From Amphibalanus amphitrite (taxonomy: Eukaryota > Arthropoda > Thecostraca > Balanomorpha > Balanidae): a stretch of 64,000 nt of DNA. Location of the stretch: assembly GCF_019059575.1 (NCBI RefSeq), contig NW_024883044.1, positions 82,269 to 146,268 on the forward strand, given 5' to 3'. The notes under the pieces are model-generated. The model searched no databases, was not told the DNA's origin, and saw only the letters and a list, made by a program, of their open reading frames with translations. The translations under genes were made by a program, and so were the position numbers. Below are positions 34,101-46,100 of this stretch, in pieces. Position 1 is the first letter of the stretch. Each line of letters starts with the position of its first letter.

Positions 34101-37100
34101 CGGGCTCGATAAACTACCTGGGCCCTATCGGATTTGGATGTCCCTTGAGAACCAGGCAGACGAGAAGAAGAACTGTTCTGTTACCAAATACTATGGCGAA
34201 TTGGATACCTCGAAACCACTTCCTCTCCCGCAACGACTTCCTCTCCGGCTGTGTAGATGGCATATGGTCTGTGACATTTTACTCTCCGGTCCTTTCCTTT
34301 CACCACTCCTTACACTCGTATTACAATATGTACAAGTCCCATTTATTGACATCTTCCTGACACAATGCTTTAAAATCCTGTACATGTCAAACTTGGAAAA
34401 GAACGTTCCGTGACCAATGACCAGGCCGTCCGGCAAGTGAGCCTCACACGCTGCGCGGTGCGGTACAAAGTCGCCTAGCCCCTTTCCGACTCACCATGGT
34501 ACATAATCCCCTCCGTCCGTCTTGATCACCACGGAGCACCAGACGAGGGTTCACTCCACGTCGGCACGCGTCTCGCACCACGCCCATAGTTAAATAATTG
34601 GCCGAAATCGGATTGTTAAATCAGGCTACCTAGACTGAAAGTTCTCAAAATAAATTGAATTACCTAAACTGAATGGCGCCTTAATCACCCCGGGGCGCCG
34701 GACGAGGGTCCACTCCACGTCGGCACGCGTCTCGCACCACGCCCATAGTTAACTAGTTGTCCGAAATCGGATTGTTAAATTAAGCTACCTAGACTGAAGG
34801 TTCTCAAATAAACTGAACTACCTAAACTGAATGGCCTAAATTATTGCGCAACGACACCAAAAAAAAGGAAACATAATGTGGCTCACATAGCAGTAAAAAA
34901 AGGGGGGGGGGGTGATTATTTGAAGGATTTAGGGACTAGGTGCGTGCCCGTGATCACCATGACCTTACTTGAGATGGAGTCGCTGACATGATGGCCGTGT
35001 CCGTCCAGCGCCCCGCCAGGCGGCCGGAGCCGCCGCCGGCGCCGTGATGCCAGCCGCTGGTGTCTCGTGGGCTGTCCACGATGTCAAATGTGAGCCGAGA
35101 GCGAAGAGCGGCGTCGAATGCGTCGTCCGAGGGAGTGCCAGAGAGCCCGTTCCAGTTCCGTTTCATCAACTTATACTTCTGATGACGTCATACTTCAGAG
35201 GGCCGGGCAGCATCACCTTGTCCAATCTCCGTCCTCCATTCTCAGAAGCTGCACTCGGCTCCGCCCTCGAAAGTTCGTGATTTGCTGACAAAGTTCGGTT
35301 CCCCTCCGGCCATGGCAGTCGCACCCTTTCACGCAGCGACCGGGTGGAATTCGCCGCCGGCGCTCACGGCGCCTGAGGCGCCAGGTGGCGGGCCTGGCCC
35401 TCTGCTCCCCTTGTTTTGAAGTCAGGTCCGGCCAGATGTCCTATATTTTGTCGTTGGCGACCGAGTTCCATTTCATCCTGTTTTCGTACAACCCGGGTCG
35501 GTCTCCGCTCCCCTTTCTTGTTTTGGTTCAAATCAGGGCCGGTCTGCACTCCCCTCTCCTTGTTCTCTGGCGGGGTGCCGAGCGTGGGACAGAGTCTTGT
35601 TTTCCAAAGGCTAAACTGATTAATGGCTCGAGGCTGGCAGAATGGCGCGTTTCGGTATGCTATTTGTTGGCTTCAGATCCGGGTTCTCATGAAGTGGGGT
35701 GGTCATCTATAGAGGACCCCTGTTTGTCAGAGCCTACTGCGCCGTCTGTGTGGACGCCAGCTGGGACGGAGAGAGGGTATCACAGCCGATTTAGCCGGCT
35801 GACCGTGTCTGTGCGGCGCTCGCAGATGGCCGTGTTTCAGCTTGTGGCACAGCTTGCAGTTCAGCATGAAAGATGAAAAAAAATGTAACGCATCTGCGTT
35901 ACAGAATGAATCACAATATTGACATTCCCGAGTCTGGAATCGGCGTCGTGAAGATTTTGGCGACTGCGACTCGGACTCTGGCCTGAACTGCACCCTTCAA
36001 CCGAGTCTGACCTCACAGGCATTCTCAGAAAGGTACCCCCATTTTTTCCCGACTCCAAAATCTCATCGGATATGTATCGATCTCAGGGGGTGCCCGGTCC
36101 GAGGTTGGGGGGGGGGGGGCAAGCTGCCCCGCTTGCCCCCCCGTGGCGACGCTAATGCCAAAAGCAATCCATTGAACCGCGGTATTGGCTACCCGTGGAT
36201 CTGCGCCAGACACTTCAAGGCTTCAGCAATCAGCATGGCTCCCATCAGGCGCAATATAACTATTACTAACGAGTGCTGACAGCCAGATGTAATCGACTCG
36301 CATTTAGAACGCCCCAGTAAGTCACAGTGGAACACAATCACCCTTCACTGAAAACACAATCACTTTTCACCAGTACGTGCCGCAGAGCCATTAGTTGCAT
36401 ATCTAACGATGCATGTGACTTGTGCCACTTGAGGCGGCAATGGGCTCCCGGCATCTGCTGAAATAAATGAGCCACTTATGTGGCTGTCTGAAATGTCGCA
36501 CGACCGCACGATGGATGCTGTCGGACGTCGCAAATAAAATAAGCACAGCTCATCACATTGTCCATGCTGCAGCCGTTTAATGCTCCGCGGGCGTTGCCGT
36601 ATATAACGCCGGCTTCCTAACACGTGTCAGGTCGCAACTGTGATAGGCGAATAAAGGGTGCCCTCATAACTCGCGTACGATTGTATCGGAAGGTCATAAA
36701 TGTCCCATCAACATGCGCCATTGTGGCGTAATGGCCTGCACAGGCCTGCGCTGGGGGAGAACATCAAAGATGCACATGACTCAACAGTCGGAGAAAGATA
36801 GTCTGGAGACGAAACCGGAGACAGGCTGACAGACAGGGTCAAAGAAGGAGGGACACGAGTGTATGAAACAGAAACGGAATCAGAGACGTAAACACGGAAC
36901 CGGAGACGGAACGGAGGGGTGGAAGACAATGCTGGAGAGAATAGGCAGAGTGGAACGAGGACAGACCAAGCAATGAAGAAAACAGAAACAGTCCCTAGCA
37001 ATGTCCTGTTCCGTCGCACAACAATGGCTTGGCGTTGCGATAAAATATGATATGTGGCTGTTCACAGTTAAGTCACCGCCCATTGCGCTGTGCTGGGACG

Positions 37101-40100
37101 GGGGTGGTTTATGACTGTTCATAGTTGAAGTCCCTGAGGACTCAAAACTACGAGTATGCCATGTGCAATTGTGCATAATTATCTCATCTACGATTCCTCT
37201 CTGTCTGCTGGTTAGGTGTCTCCAGAATGTCTGATGGTGGTCCCTGACGTCCCTCAGCCTGACGCCCCGTCACCCACCTTTCCGTCAACCCATCAGCCTT
37301 GCTGTAAAAGAGCGCCTTGAGCTTCTTCAGCTTGTCCAGCAGGAAGTCGCCGAGGTCCTGTTCCAGGGTCCTCCGCTCCCAGGAGAGGAACCAGCGAATG
37401 TTGGCGGCGGACAGGGACTGCAGCTCGGTGAGCTCAGAGGGTAGCAGCAGCACCTGCCGCGATCACATAGTTAGAAGGGCGTCCTCCGGGTCAGCCCGAC
37501 TCTTGTCCATATGATCAGAAATGGTGACACTTACAACGGATCGTGGAGCGTTTCTTTAACCAAGAGCGTGAGAGCTGTTTGTATGCATGTTTGACGTTTG
37601 TCTGTCTGTCACTCACTCGGCGGCAGGCGCCCATCAGCCGGTGGCAGTTCTATGGTCGCTCTGCGTCTGTGTCTGTGCTTGTCTCTCTGTCTCTGTGTTT
37701 GTCTGTCATTCTGTCTGTCAGTCAGTCCCTCTGTCTGTCTGTCTGTCCGTATGTCACTCACACGTCGGCAGGCGCCCATCAGTCGGTGACAGTCCTCTGG
37801 CGGCTCCTCGGGCGGCGGCTCCGGCGAGGTTATTGTGGCCTCCAGTTTCTCTGCTACGTTAGCCTGAACCAGCAGCGTCTCCGACTCCAGGCGCTCGCTG
37901 TGAGCCAGCAGCAGCTGCAGCCGCCGCTCCTGAACAAAGATACGGCTTTATGTGAGTTGCGATTTGCAAACGTAGCCGAAGCTTCATGACAGGAAACTGA
38001 TGCAGATGGTGATTAAAATCCCAACAGATAAGCCTAAATGGACAAAAAGGACTCAGTTTGTAAATATTTATCTTTCTTTATATCGTGTTTTCGTCAATAA
38101 ACTGCTAACAAAACAGTTGAATTGAATCAATATTCGGGAACGGTCAGTCGCTGGAAAGCAAAAATGCCGCGTGATTCTTTCTTAACAGAATCCCTGAGAC
38201 CATCACTCTTTCGGAGCGCGTGCACTGCGTTAGCTATCCCGCCGTTGGTCGGTGTCTGACCTGGAACTGTTCGTATGTGGGCAGGAAGGCGGCCATCTGC
38301 TTGGCCAGCGCCTGCTGAATCTGGTGCACCTTGGCGACCTTGCTCTCCTCCAGCATGCTGGCCACCGACTTCTGGATCTTCTGCTCGAGCTGCGCCTCCT
38401 TGGCGGCCTGCTGGGAGTCCACCGCCTGCCGACGGCGTGTCAAGTGTAAGTATTTACAAGGGGGTTCGGGGTACTTACGCCGTATATTTATGGACGGGAA
38501 CGTTCACTCGCATCCCCAGTGGAGCATTTTTACTTACGTCTACGAACCTAAATAAAAACGGCAATTCTTGAGTGTTTAATAAACTGAAATAAACTTTTCT
38601 GTGCGAGTATTGTGCTTTTTTTTGCTTAGTTTAAATGTTAAACTTTCCTAGCTTACCTCCGGCCGATTTCAGAACGACTCATTTACGGCCCTTTTAGGCA
38701 CACCTCTGCCCAATGCCCACATCAACCCAAAATAAGTAAGTACTCCCTTTAATATCCATGCTCATTGCTCAACATCCTCGCCCTCTTCTGATTTTATCCG
38801 CCCGTGTCCCACCTGCAGTTGAATCTCGAGTTTCTTGGCGTATCGGACCCTCTCGGCCAGGTGTAGGGAGAACACCTCGCACGAGGAGGCGATGTAGTTG
38901 TACAGGTGGTCCACCTGACCAGGCGCAGCCTGTCGCACACCGGAGATTGTCACAGGTCAGCGGGATGTTCGGTTGCAGAGGTTAGAGGATCACGATCGGC
39001 GTCTAGCGCGACACGGTTCAAAGAGTCGGCTGGCTGGTCAAACCGTAACGATCACAAACATTCATCGCTGTGTAGCTAATGCGGGATTTTCGGGTTTTAG
39101 AAAGCTTTTTGCGCCACAGTTCCTCCCTATCCCCTGCTTATGACACAACTTTAAGTGTTTTGTATATTTTATTCAGTAATGAGGTAGTCGCTTATTGTGG
39201 TTGAATGTCTCCATGCCTGCATCACATATTATTCAAACATGGGCTCAAAATCCCAAACAGCCGACACCAAAATTATAAAAAAAATGTTCAGGATTCAGTA
39301 AAAGTTGTTCCCGCTGCCCCGCAGAACCTTTCTTAAAAAATTCACGATAGAACGTATACAAAGGAAACGTATAAAAAGAAGATAGCCTTTTGTTTATAGG
39401 TACACTAGTGCCTATTAACAAAAAGCTGAAAACCTCCGTCACATAAGTGCAGTGCACTTAACATCCCGCCACTTGTGCTAACCCTTCGTTCTTTTGTTCT
39501 CCGGCCTACCACACCTCACGTCAGCCGTCAATTTCCGTCTAATTGAACTCCATGCGGCGCTCCGCTGTCCCCGGCGGCGGCAGCTCCTCCGGCCCTCTCT
39601 CCCTCTCGCTCTCTCCCTCCCTCACCTTGACCACCTGGCTCCAGCGCTCCTGGGCGGCGGTGACGTTGTTCTCGACCTTGCTACGGATGGGACCGAACAT
39701 GGTGGCCGTGTGGTGGTCGGCCAGCGACTCCCACTGCTCCACGTCGGTCACCTCTCTGACAGAGCAGACCAACATAAGTAACCGGTTAAAGTCAGTCATC
39801 TCTCCGACAGAACGGGTTGATGACAGTCACCTCTCTGACAATAGACAAACGTCAGTTACCTCTCTGACAATGGGCCCACGTCAGTCACCGGTTAATATGG
39901 GCACACGTCAGTTACCTCTCTGACAATAGACAAACGTCAGTTACTTCTCTGGCAATAGACAACCGTCAGTCACCTCTCTGACAGAGAAGAGCAACATAAG
40001 TAGGTAACCGGTTTAAGTCAGTCATCTCTCTGGCAGAACAGGTTAAAGTCAGTCACCTGTGGCAATAGGCATACGCCAATTACCCCGCTTATAGAACGGT

Positions 40101-43100
40101 TTAATTTGTGTCAGTTCTCTGACAATAGACAAACGTCAATTACCGGTCAACATCAGGAACTGATACCCGTCAGTCACCTCTCTGTCCGGACGGATTCGCG
40201 TCAGTCAGGCTCAGCCCTCTGATAGAACAGACTTTAAGTCTATAACACATCAGTAATCAGTCACATCTCATGTGATGCCACACAAGGACGGAATATGGCA
40301 TTGCAGGAGCATGATGGGGAACATGCAAATTACCGTATGGCGTCTGGTTTAAATGACTGTGGTGCATGGGTTTCTGCTTTCTCAACTGTTTCGCATTGGC
40401 CCTCTGTGCTCTATGATCTATCCGACGTCCGTTCACTCTCTTCTGTCAAATTCTTTAGCAATATGTATGTCCCGTGTGATAAGTCGTACCTTTGCGTCCC
40501 GTCTGTCTATATGTGCTCTCAGCTCGTCTTCCTTATTCCATTACCGTCTATCAGTACCTACTCTCTCCTCCGCTTCTCGTCAACACTGTTTATGCTGCTG
40601 CAAACGCACACGCCTGTCCTTGAAACCCGAGTCGTGCGGCGTAATTGAGTCGAGATAGGTTGCTTCTAATGAAGCTCTCCGCATACATCAGCCAGCGCAT
40701 TTACTACTCTATTGATCTCGAAGCGTGCACCAATGCCATTCTGAAAGGCCACCCGACGTCGGTTCTGCCGCCGCCGGTACTGAATGTCCGTAATAATCAG
40801 AGCCCCGAGGTGTACTGTCGCCGGGCGCCGATGAGATATCGCGGGCCGGGAAGCACCAAAGGACTCGAGGTCGTTCGACCAGTCTGGAGCAGGTAGGGGC
40901 AGGGCGGAAGCAGTGGGAGGGAGGGGCAGTTGGACCCCCGCCGGCGCCGGGCGGAGGACACGGGGAGGGGAGGGAGGGGAGGGGTCAGTTCTCAGAGCTG
41001 CGGCTTGGAATGTCGCCAGCAGCCGCGCCCATGGAAAGGAACTGTAGATGACAGAAAGGTAAATGAGAAGTTGAAAAGGAAGAGAAAAGTCTAGAGGCGC
41101 GAAAGAGAGGAAGAGATGAGGGAGAAGAGGAGACGAAATGAGTGAAGATGCGATCTAAAGAGAGGAAATTATGAAAAGAGGAGAGAAGAAAAGCAAAAGA
41201 TGCTGTTGAAATGACAGATGACAAAGCTCGTACTCGATACCAGAAGGCTTTCCGCAGACGGCGGGACAGATCGTCTGATCCTGACACAGCGCCAACAGGG
41301 CGAGAGAAGAGGGAGACGACACAGCAGGCGACAACTTGTCCACCAAGGACCACGCCCTGTCACCGAGGGTTGGAACCGGTCCTCCGTCTTGAAGGACTGA
41401 ACGGTCGCGCAGTAGACCCCGCCCGAAGGTCGAAAATGCCTTATGTGCGGCTGAGATGAAACCAGAAAAGGATTACCAGGGAATGACGAATGTGCTCCAG
41501 ATGCTTATAGTAGACTCGTTAAACTCGTTATTTTCTGCACTAGAAACCCCCGTGACGACTGCTGCAGCTGTTACGCTGGACTAGGCGTTATCAGCATCAC
41601 ATCGGCCGTTATCTGCTCACAGGGCCGTCTCGACCCTGAAGATGCAGTGTGGGGGATGCACCACAAGGTCGCGGGGCTGGCCTGGAACCCGGGTAGCACG
41701 TAATTGATCCGCAGCAGGTGGCACACAAAACAAACGGCAATCGATGGTAGCTAATATGTTGCGCAATAAATGACATCTTGTGTAAGTAAACACGGTCCAT
41801 GATGTAGGATTGTGTCCAATTTGTTAAGAACGCATCTAAGCGCATTGGAAACGTATTTGTTTTCCCCTCTTACTTTCATCATACCGTTAAATTTTGCATT
41901 TTCCCCATTGCAAACGCCTGGCAAAAAGACGGTCGAGACTCGAGATGCTCAGGTAGGTACACTCGGGGGCAGATTGATGTTCCACAACTCTTTATCCACC
42001 GGGTTCCTATGGCTCAGCATTGGCAGCAGTCGCCTGGTACCGGTAGACTGTGCCGCTTCACTTACTTGTCAAGCGGCACAGCCTACCCACCTGTATGACA
42101 CCGGTCTGGGTCGGTGGCTGGAAGGCGATGTGGGCCGCCTGTGACGTCAGCGCAGCGGTGAGGGCCGAGCCCGGAGGCATGGCTCGGGTCGGCGCGGCGC
42201 GGCGGCTGGCGAGGACTGGGGAGTGAGGTGGGGTGGGAGCACGGACATCGCGTGGCTGAGCGAGTGTAGTTAACTTTCGCATCTCAAGGCGCCAATTGTT
42301 CTATCTAACAATTGCGCTAAAGCAGTTGTTAAAATGTCCTATCCCCAAGACAGCGCCTATCATCATACTTGCAATGCACATTACGACACATTTAAGTGTG
42401 GCAATGGGACAGCCGATAGAACTTATGTCACACGTGCATCGAGGTGCGGAGCTATATTTCGTATAACATATTAGTATTAAGGCCTTGATTGAGCAGATTG
42501 GTGTCTATTGTTTCGCACGGCAATCGTCCAGAGACGTGGGAACTGGGAGCTATGAGTAGTGCCGCAGCCAACGCTCCAATTTAAAGCGATTATTACTGTT
42601 GCTCTAATATGTGGTCGCAGCCTCCAATAGCAAACCGTTCCAACTGGAGCCAAAAAGTCGGCCACTCAGGGGGGTTCGAACCGGGCTTCTCCCACCGGCC
42701 AATTCACGACACGAGCGTTCATCCACTGAGCTACCGAGAATGGTCTTCGTCCGCGCAAAACAAAATGACATTCACCCGCTGACCGCCAATGACAGTATTG
42801 TGACATTTGATCGCGTTTGACCGCGGCGGGTGGTCGCTGGTTTCGGCAGCTCAGTGGATACACGCTAGCGTCGTGGGGTGACCGGTTGGAGAAACCCGGT
42901 TCGAACCGTCCCGGGTGCGCGACTTATTTGTTCCTAGATGGAACGGTTTGCTATTGGTGGCTGCGACCACACATTAGAGGAACATAAGAGTTGCTTTGGG
43001 ACGCCGCGCTATCCAAAAACCCCAGTTCCCACGTCTCTGGACGATTGCTGTGCGAAATAATAGACACCAATGAGCTCAATCAAGGCCTTAATACATATCT

Positions 43101-46100
43101 GTTAAAAACAATGTAGCTCCGCAACTCGATGCACGTGTGATATAAATTCTATCGGCTGTCCCAATGTTACGTTTAAAGGTAGTGTGCCAGCTTTCTTGGA
43201 CCGTATGGAGTTAATGGCCCAGATAAGGAGAACCGGATTTTTAGAACTTATCCATACCTTCAAAACTCATGGAAACGTCTTAAATTCTTCAAATTTTGAG
43301 TACCCCAGTGCGAAATTCGCCCCGACGGGTTGTCGGTCGTACCCCAACCACATTTCACACCACTATGAACAATAAATGCACACACTGAAATCGCTATTAC
43401 CGATATGCTCATCCAATCAAGTTTCGATAAACCCGTTCATCATCAGCTCCTGCGGTTTCGAACACGCCTGTTAGTTGGCTTCTGATGCTCGTCGAGGTCG
43501 GAATTTCCAAATACGCGTGGTGCGTCGGGCCGCGCGCTCTGACTTCGGCCAAGAAAAATGCGTCAGCTGATCATTGTCATTTCTGCCACTTACGTGTGGT
43601 GAAATGGGGTCATAACTTATAAGACGGCTTTTTCATATCAATTATTTTACATAAAATCATATTTCAAACCATAAATAATGTTCGACAGCCAAATAAAAGA
43701 AACAATACCAATACTACAGTTTAAGGCTCGACATTGTGTTGTCTACGATTAGACAGCTGATAACTCATTCCCGTACGTCGTATGGTCGTAACACTATAAT
43801 GACCTTTGCTTATTGTCACAAGTGCGCCGCATTCGCGATTGTTGCCCGACGCCTGTTTGCAGGTGAGCCCACTACAGTTGTTATACATATCTAAAAACCG
43901 ATAAACTTTTAGGCGAAAAAGGCACTATTCCAGGCCCATTTTTGATTTTTTTTGCGATATTAGGTAAAAACAGAAGCTTCTTATCCTAGGAAAAATAAAA
44001 TGGGAAATCTTTCAAAGGTGGCACACTACCTTTAAGTGTGTCGTAATGTGCATGGCAAGTATGATGATAGGCGCTGTCTTGGGGATAGGACATTTTAACA
44101 ACTGCTTTAGCACAATTGTTGGGTAGAATAATTGGCGCCTTGAGACGCGAAAGTTAACTACACTCGCTCAGCCGCGCGATGGTCCGTGCTCCCACCCCAC
44201 CTCACTCCCCAGCCCTCGCCAGCCGCCGCGCCGCGCCGACCCGAGCCATGCCTCCGGGCTCGGCCCTCACCGCTGCGCTGACGTCACAGGCGGCCCAGAT
44301 CGCCTTCCAGCCACCGACCCAGACCGGTGGCATACGGTGTGGGTAGGCTGTGCCGCTTGACAAGTAAGTGAAGCGGCACAGTCTACCGGTACCAGGCGGC
44401 TGCTGCCAATGCTGAGCCATAGGAGCCCGGTGGATAAGGAGTTGTGGAACATCAATCTGCCCCCGAGTGTACTACTGCCATTGGATTTGGACCAAAAGAA
44501 CAACAGAATACACATTAGACATGCATTTGACAAATTATATGGAACAGGCAAGTCCGTTTCAATGAATCATTTGAAGATGATAAGTTGTCTTCGTTATGCA
44601 GAAAATACTGCGACACTATCACAGATGCCTACCGGGCGGAGATCGGCCTTAGTTTACGGCGTCATTCATCAAACATTCGATCGATAAGAACGCTTTAATG
44701 GGATTTATGGCGTGCAATGAACTAGGACTCGTTGCCTGCTTCCAGCCGGTAGGTGATGAATGAATGTAAATAACATAAATCTGCCACATAAGGGGTGTTG
44801 CAAGGAGGTCCGCTGTAATTGCTCCAATAATTTTTCTCGGACATATGAACTGTTTTGACTATTAATCTTTGAATGGCGATAAAGCGAAATCTAGCCGCAC
44901 GAACACGTCGTTATGTAGGATAATAAGACAGCATGCCGTTTTAATAGGCGCCACTAAGTGGCTGACATGCATTCCATGACAGCAATGAAAAAGCGTGCTG
45001 GAGCGAGAGACCTACAGCCGAATTCATCGGTGCAAACATTCGATGGTCGATGTTTTCAAGAGGCGGCCGCACCAAGTCCTACGTCATGAAGGCAGCCGCT
45101 GCTCGGCCGGTGCGGCTGGCCGCCAGCCGGCGTCATCCCGTCACGGTCCGTCCGTCTGCTCTGGTTCCTCCGTCACCGGCGACCGGTGGCGGCACGTGAG
45201 ACCGGCCCGGCGGCCCGCGGACCCGTCCGAAGGCCGCCGCCGCCGCCGCCGGGCGCGCGGGCCCCGCTACATAAGACGGCGCGCGCCGGCCGTCGGCATC
45301 ACTCGACACCCGTCCTCCTACAGCCGCCGTCAGGATGTACAGACTTCTGGTAGTGTGCAGCCTGGCTGTGGCGTGCGCCGCGGCGCCCCAGCAGCGCGGC
45401 CTCTTCTCGGGCGACCCGGCCACGGCCGCCATCCTGGCCGAGACCCGCCAGGTGCGGCTGGACGGCAGCTCAGACGTGGCCTACGCCCAGGAGGACGGCG
45501 TGCTCTTCAAGGAGACCACCAGCGACGACGGCGAGCGCCGCGGCTCGTACGAGTTCATCGGCGACGACGGTCAGCTGTACCGCGTCGAGTACACGGCCGG
45601 CGCTGGTGGCTTCAAGGTGATCAGCAGCACGCACGTGGACGCCACTCCGGACCTGCCCAGCGGCCCGGAGCAGTATTACGAGCCGTCCCCGGTGCCGGCG
45701 CCCACACAGGTGCGTCAGCCGGTCCGTCAGCCGGTGCGCCAGCCGGTGCGCCAGCAGGTGCGCCAGCCCGTCACCTCGGCGTTCGAGATCAACTACAACC
45801 CGGCACGACAGGCGATCCCCGCCACCACCACCACCACGGAGAGCACCGTGCGTAAGAACTTCCACACCGGCAATGTGGCGCTGTCCCAGGACGGCCAGGG
45901 CTACGTCTACAGCTACACCCACACCGGCTGAGCTGGCCGTCTGACGGGGTGCCAGCCGTCTGCTAGTCGAAGTTCGCCGAGCTGCTCCCGTCCAACAGCG
46001 GTCCCCTGTCTCATCTCATCACGTGCCTCCTTAGGGCCACTTCCGTCCGAAACTTCTGTTATCTGTCATCATGAAGTCATACGTTGGCTGTGGATATGTC

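Larger units (their letters stand above)
16730..35907 (-). mobile_element. LARD-like LTR retroelement array (LTR-int-LTR-int-LTR)
   Basis: Whole array including target duplications. Three 4.8-kb direct repeats bound two identical-length 2336-bp internal regions. On the plus strand each repeat starts TGTAGC and ends GTTACA (TG...CA rule). The array is flanked by the 4-bp duplication GAAT. Reading on the minus strand, each LTR is followed after four bases by a primer-binding-site-like sequence and preceded by a purine tract. The short duplication and primer-site type suggest Ty3/gypsy ancestry. No gag, protease, reverse transcriptase, RNase H or integrase motif is seen in either internal region or LTR. 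The structural parts look whole but the element is non-autonomous, like plant LARDs. The LTRs differ by only a handful of single bases apart from one patch, so it is very young or recently homogenised. Confidence 0.88.
41957..44472. mobile_element. 2.5-kb palindrome with nested MITE
   Basis: The left arm (41957 to about 42745) and right arm (about 42840 to 44472) are reverse complements over roughly 780 bp once an 855-bp insertion in the right arm is removed. Identity is high in the outer part (from GTACACTCGGGGGCAG inward) and falls towards the centre. The arms meet at a loop of about 100 bp, with a tRNA-like head on each side pointing outward. It may be a foldback element or two copies of a tRNA-headed retroposon inserted head to head. 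No coding gene is recognised; the GC-rich outer parts carry short frames in both arms. Confidence 0.75.

Noticed and set aside
16978-35876. Open frames that recur two or three times at about 7.16-kb spacing (for example 110, 115 and 163 codons)
   Set aside because: They recur only because the LTRs and internal regions are copied. They overlap on both strands, one spans the 37-bp minisatellite, and none matches a protein family.
16734-35903. A simple segmental tandem duplication of a 7.16-kb unit
   Set aside because: The repeat edges coincide with LTR ends, primer-site-like and purine-tract sequences, and a GAAT duplication flanks the whole; an LTR array explains all of this.
44202-44420. A 72-codon frame starting MAQHWQQPPGTG in the palindrome arm
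   Set aside because: The mirror copy in the left arm does not keep the frame, so it is not under coding constraint.
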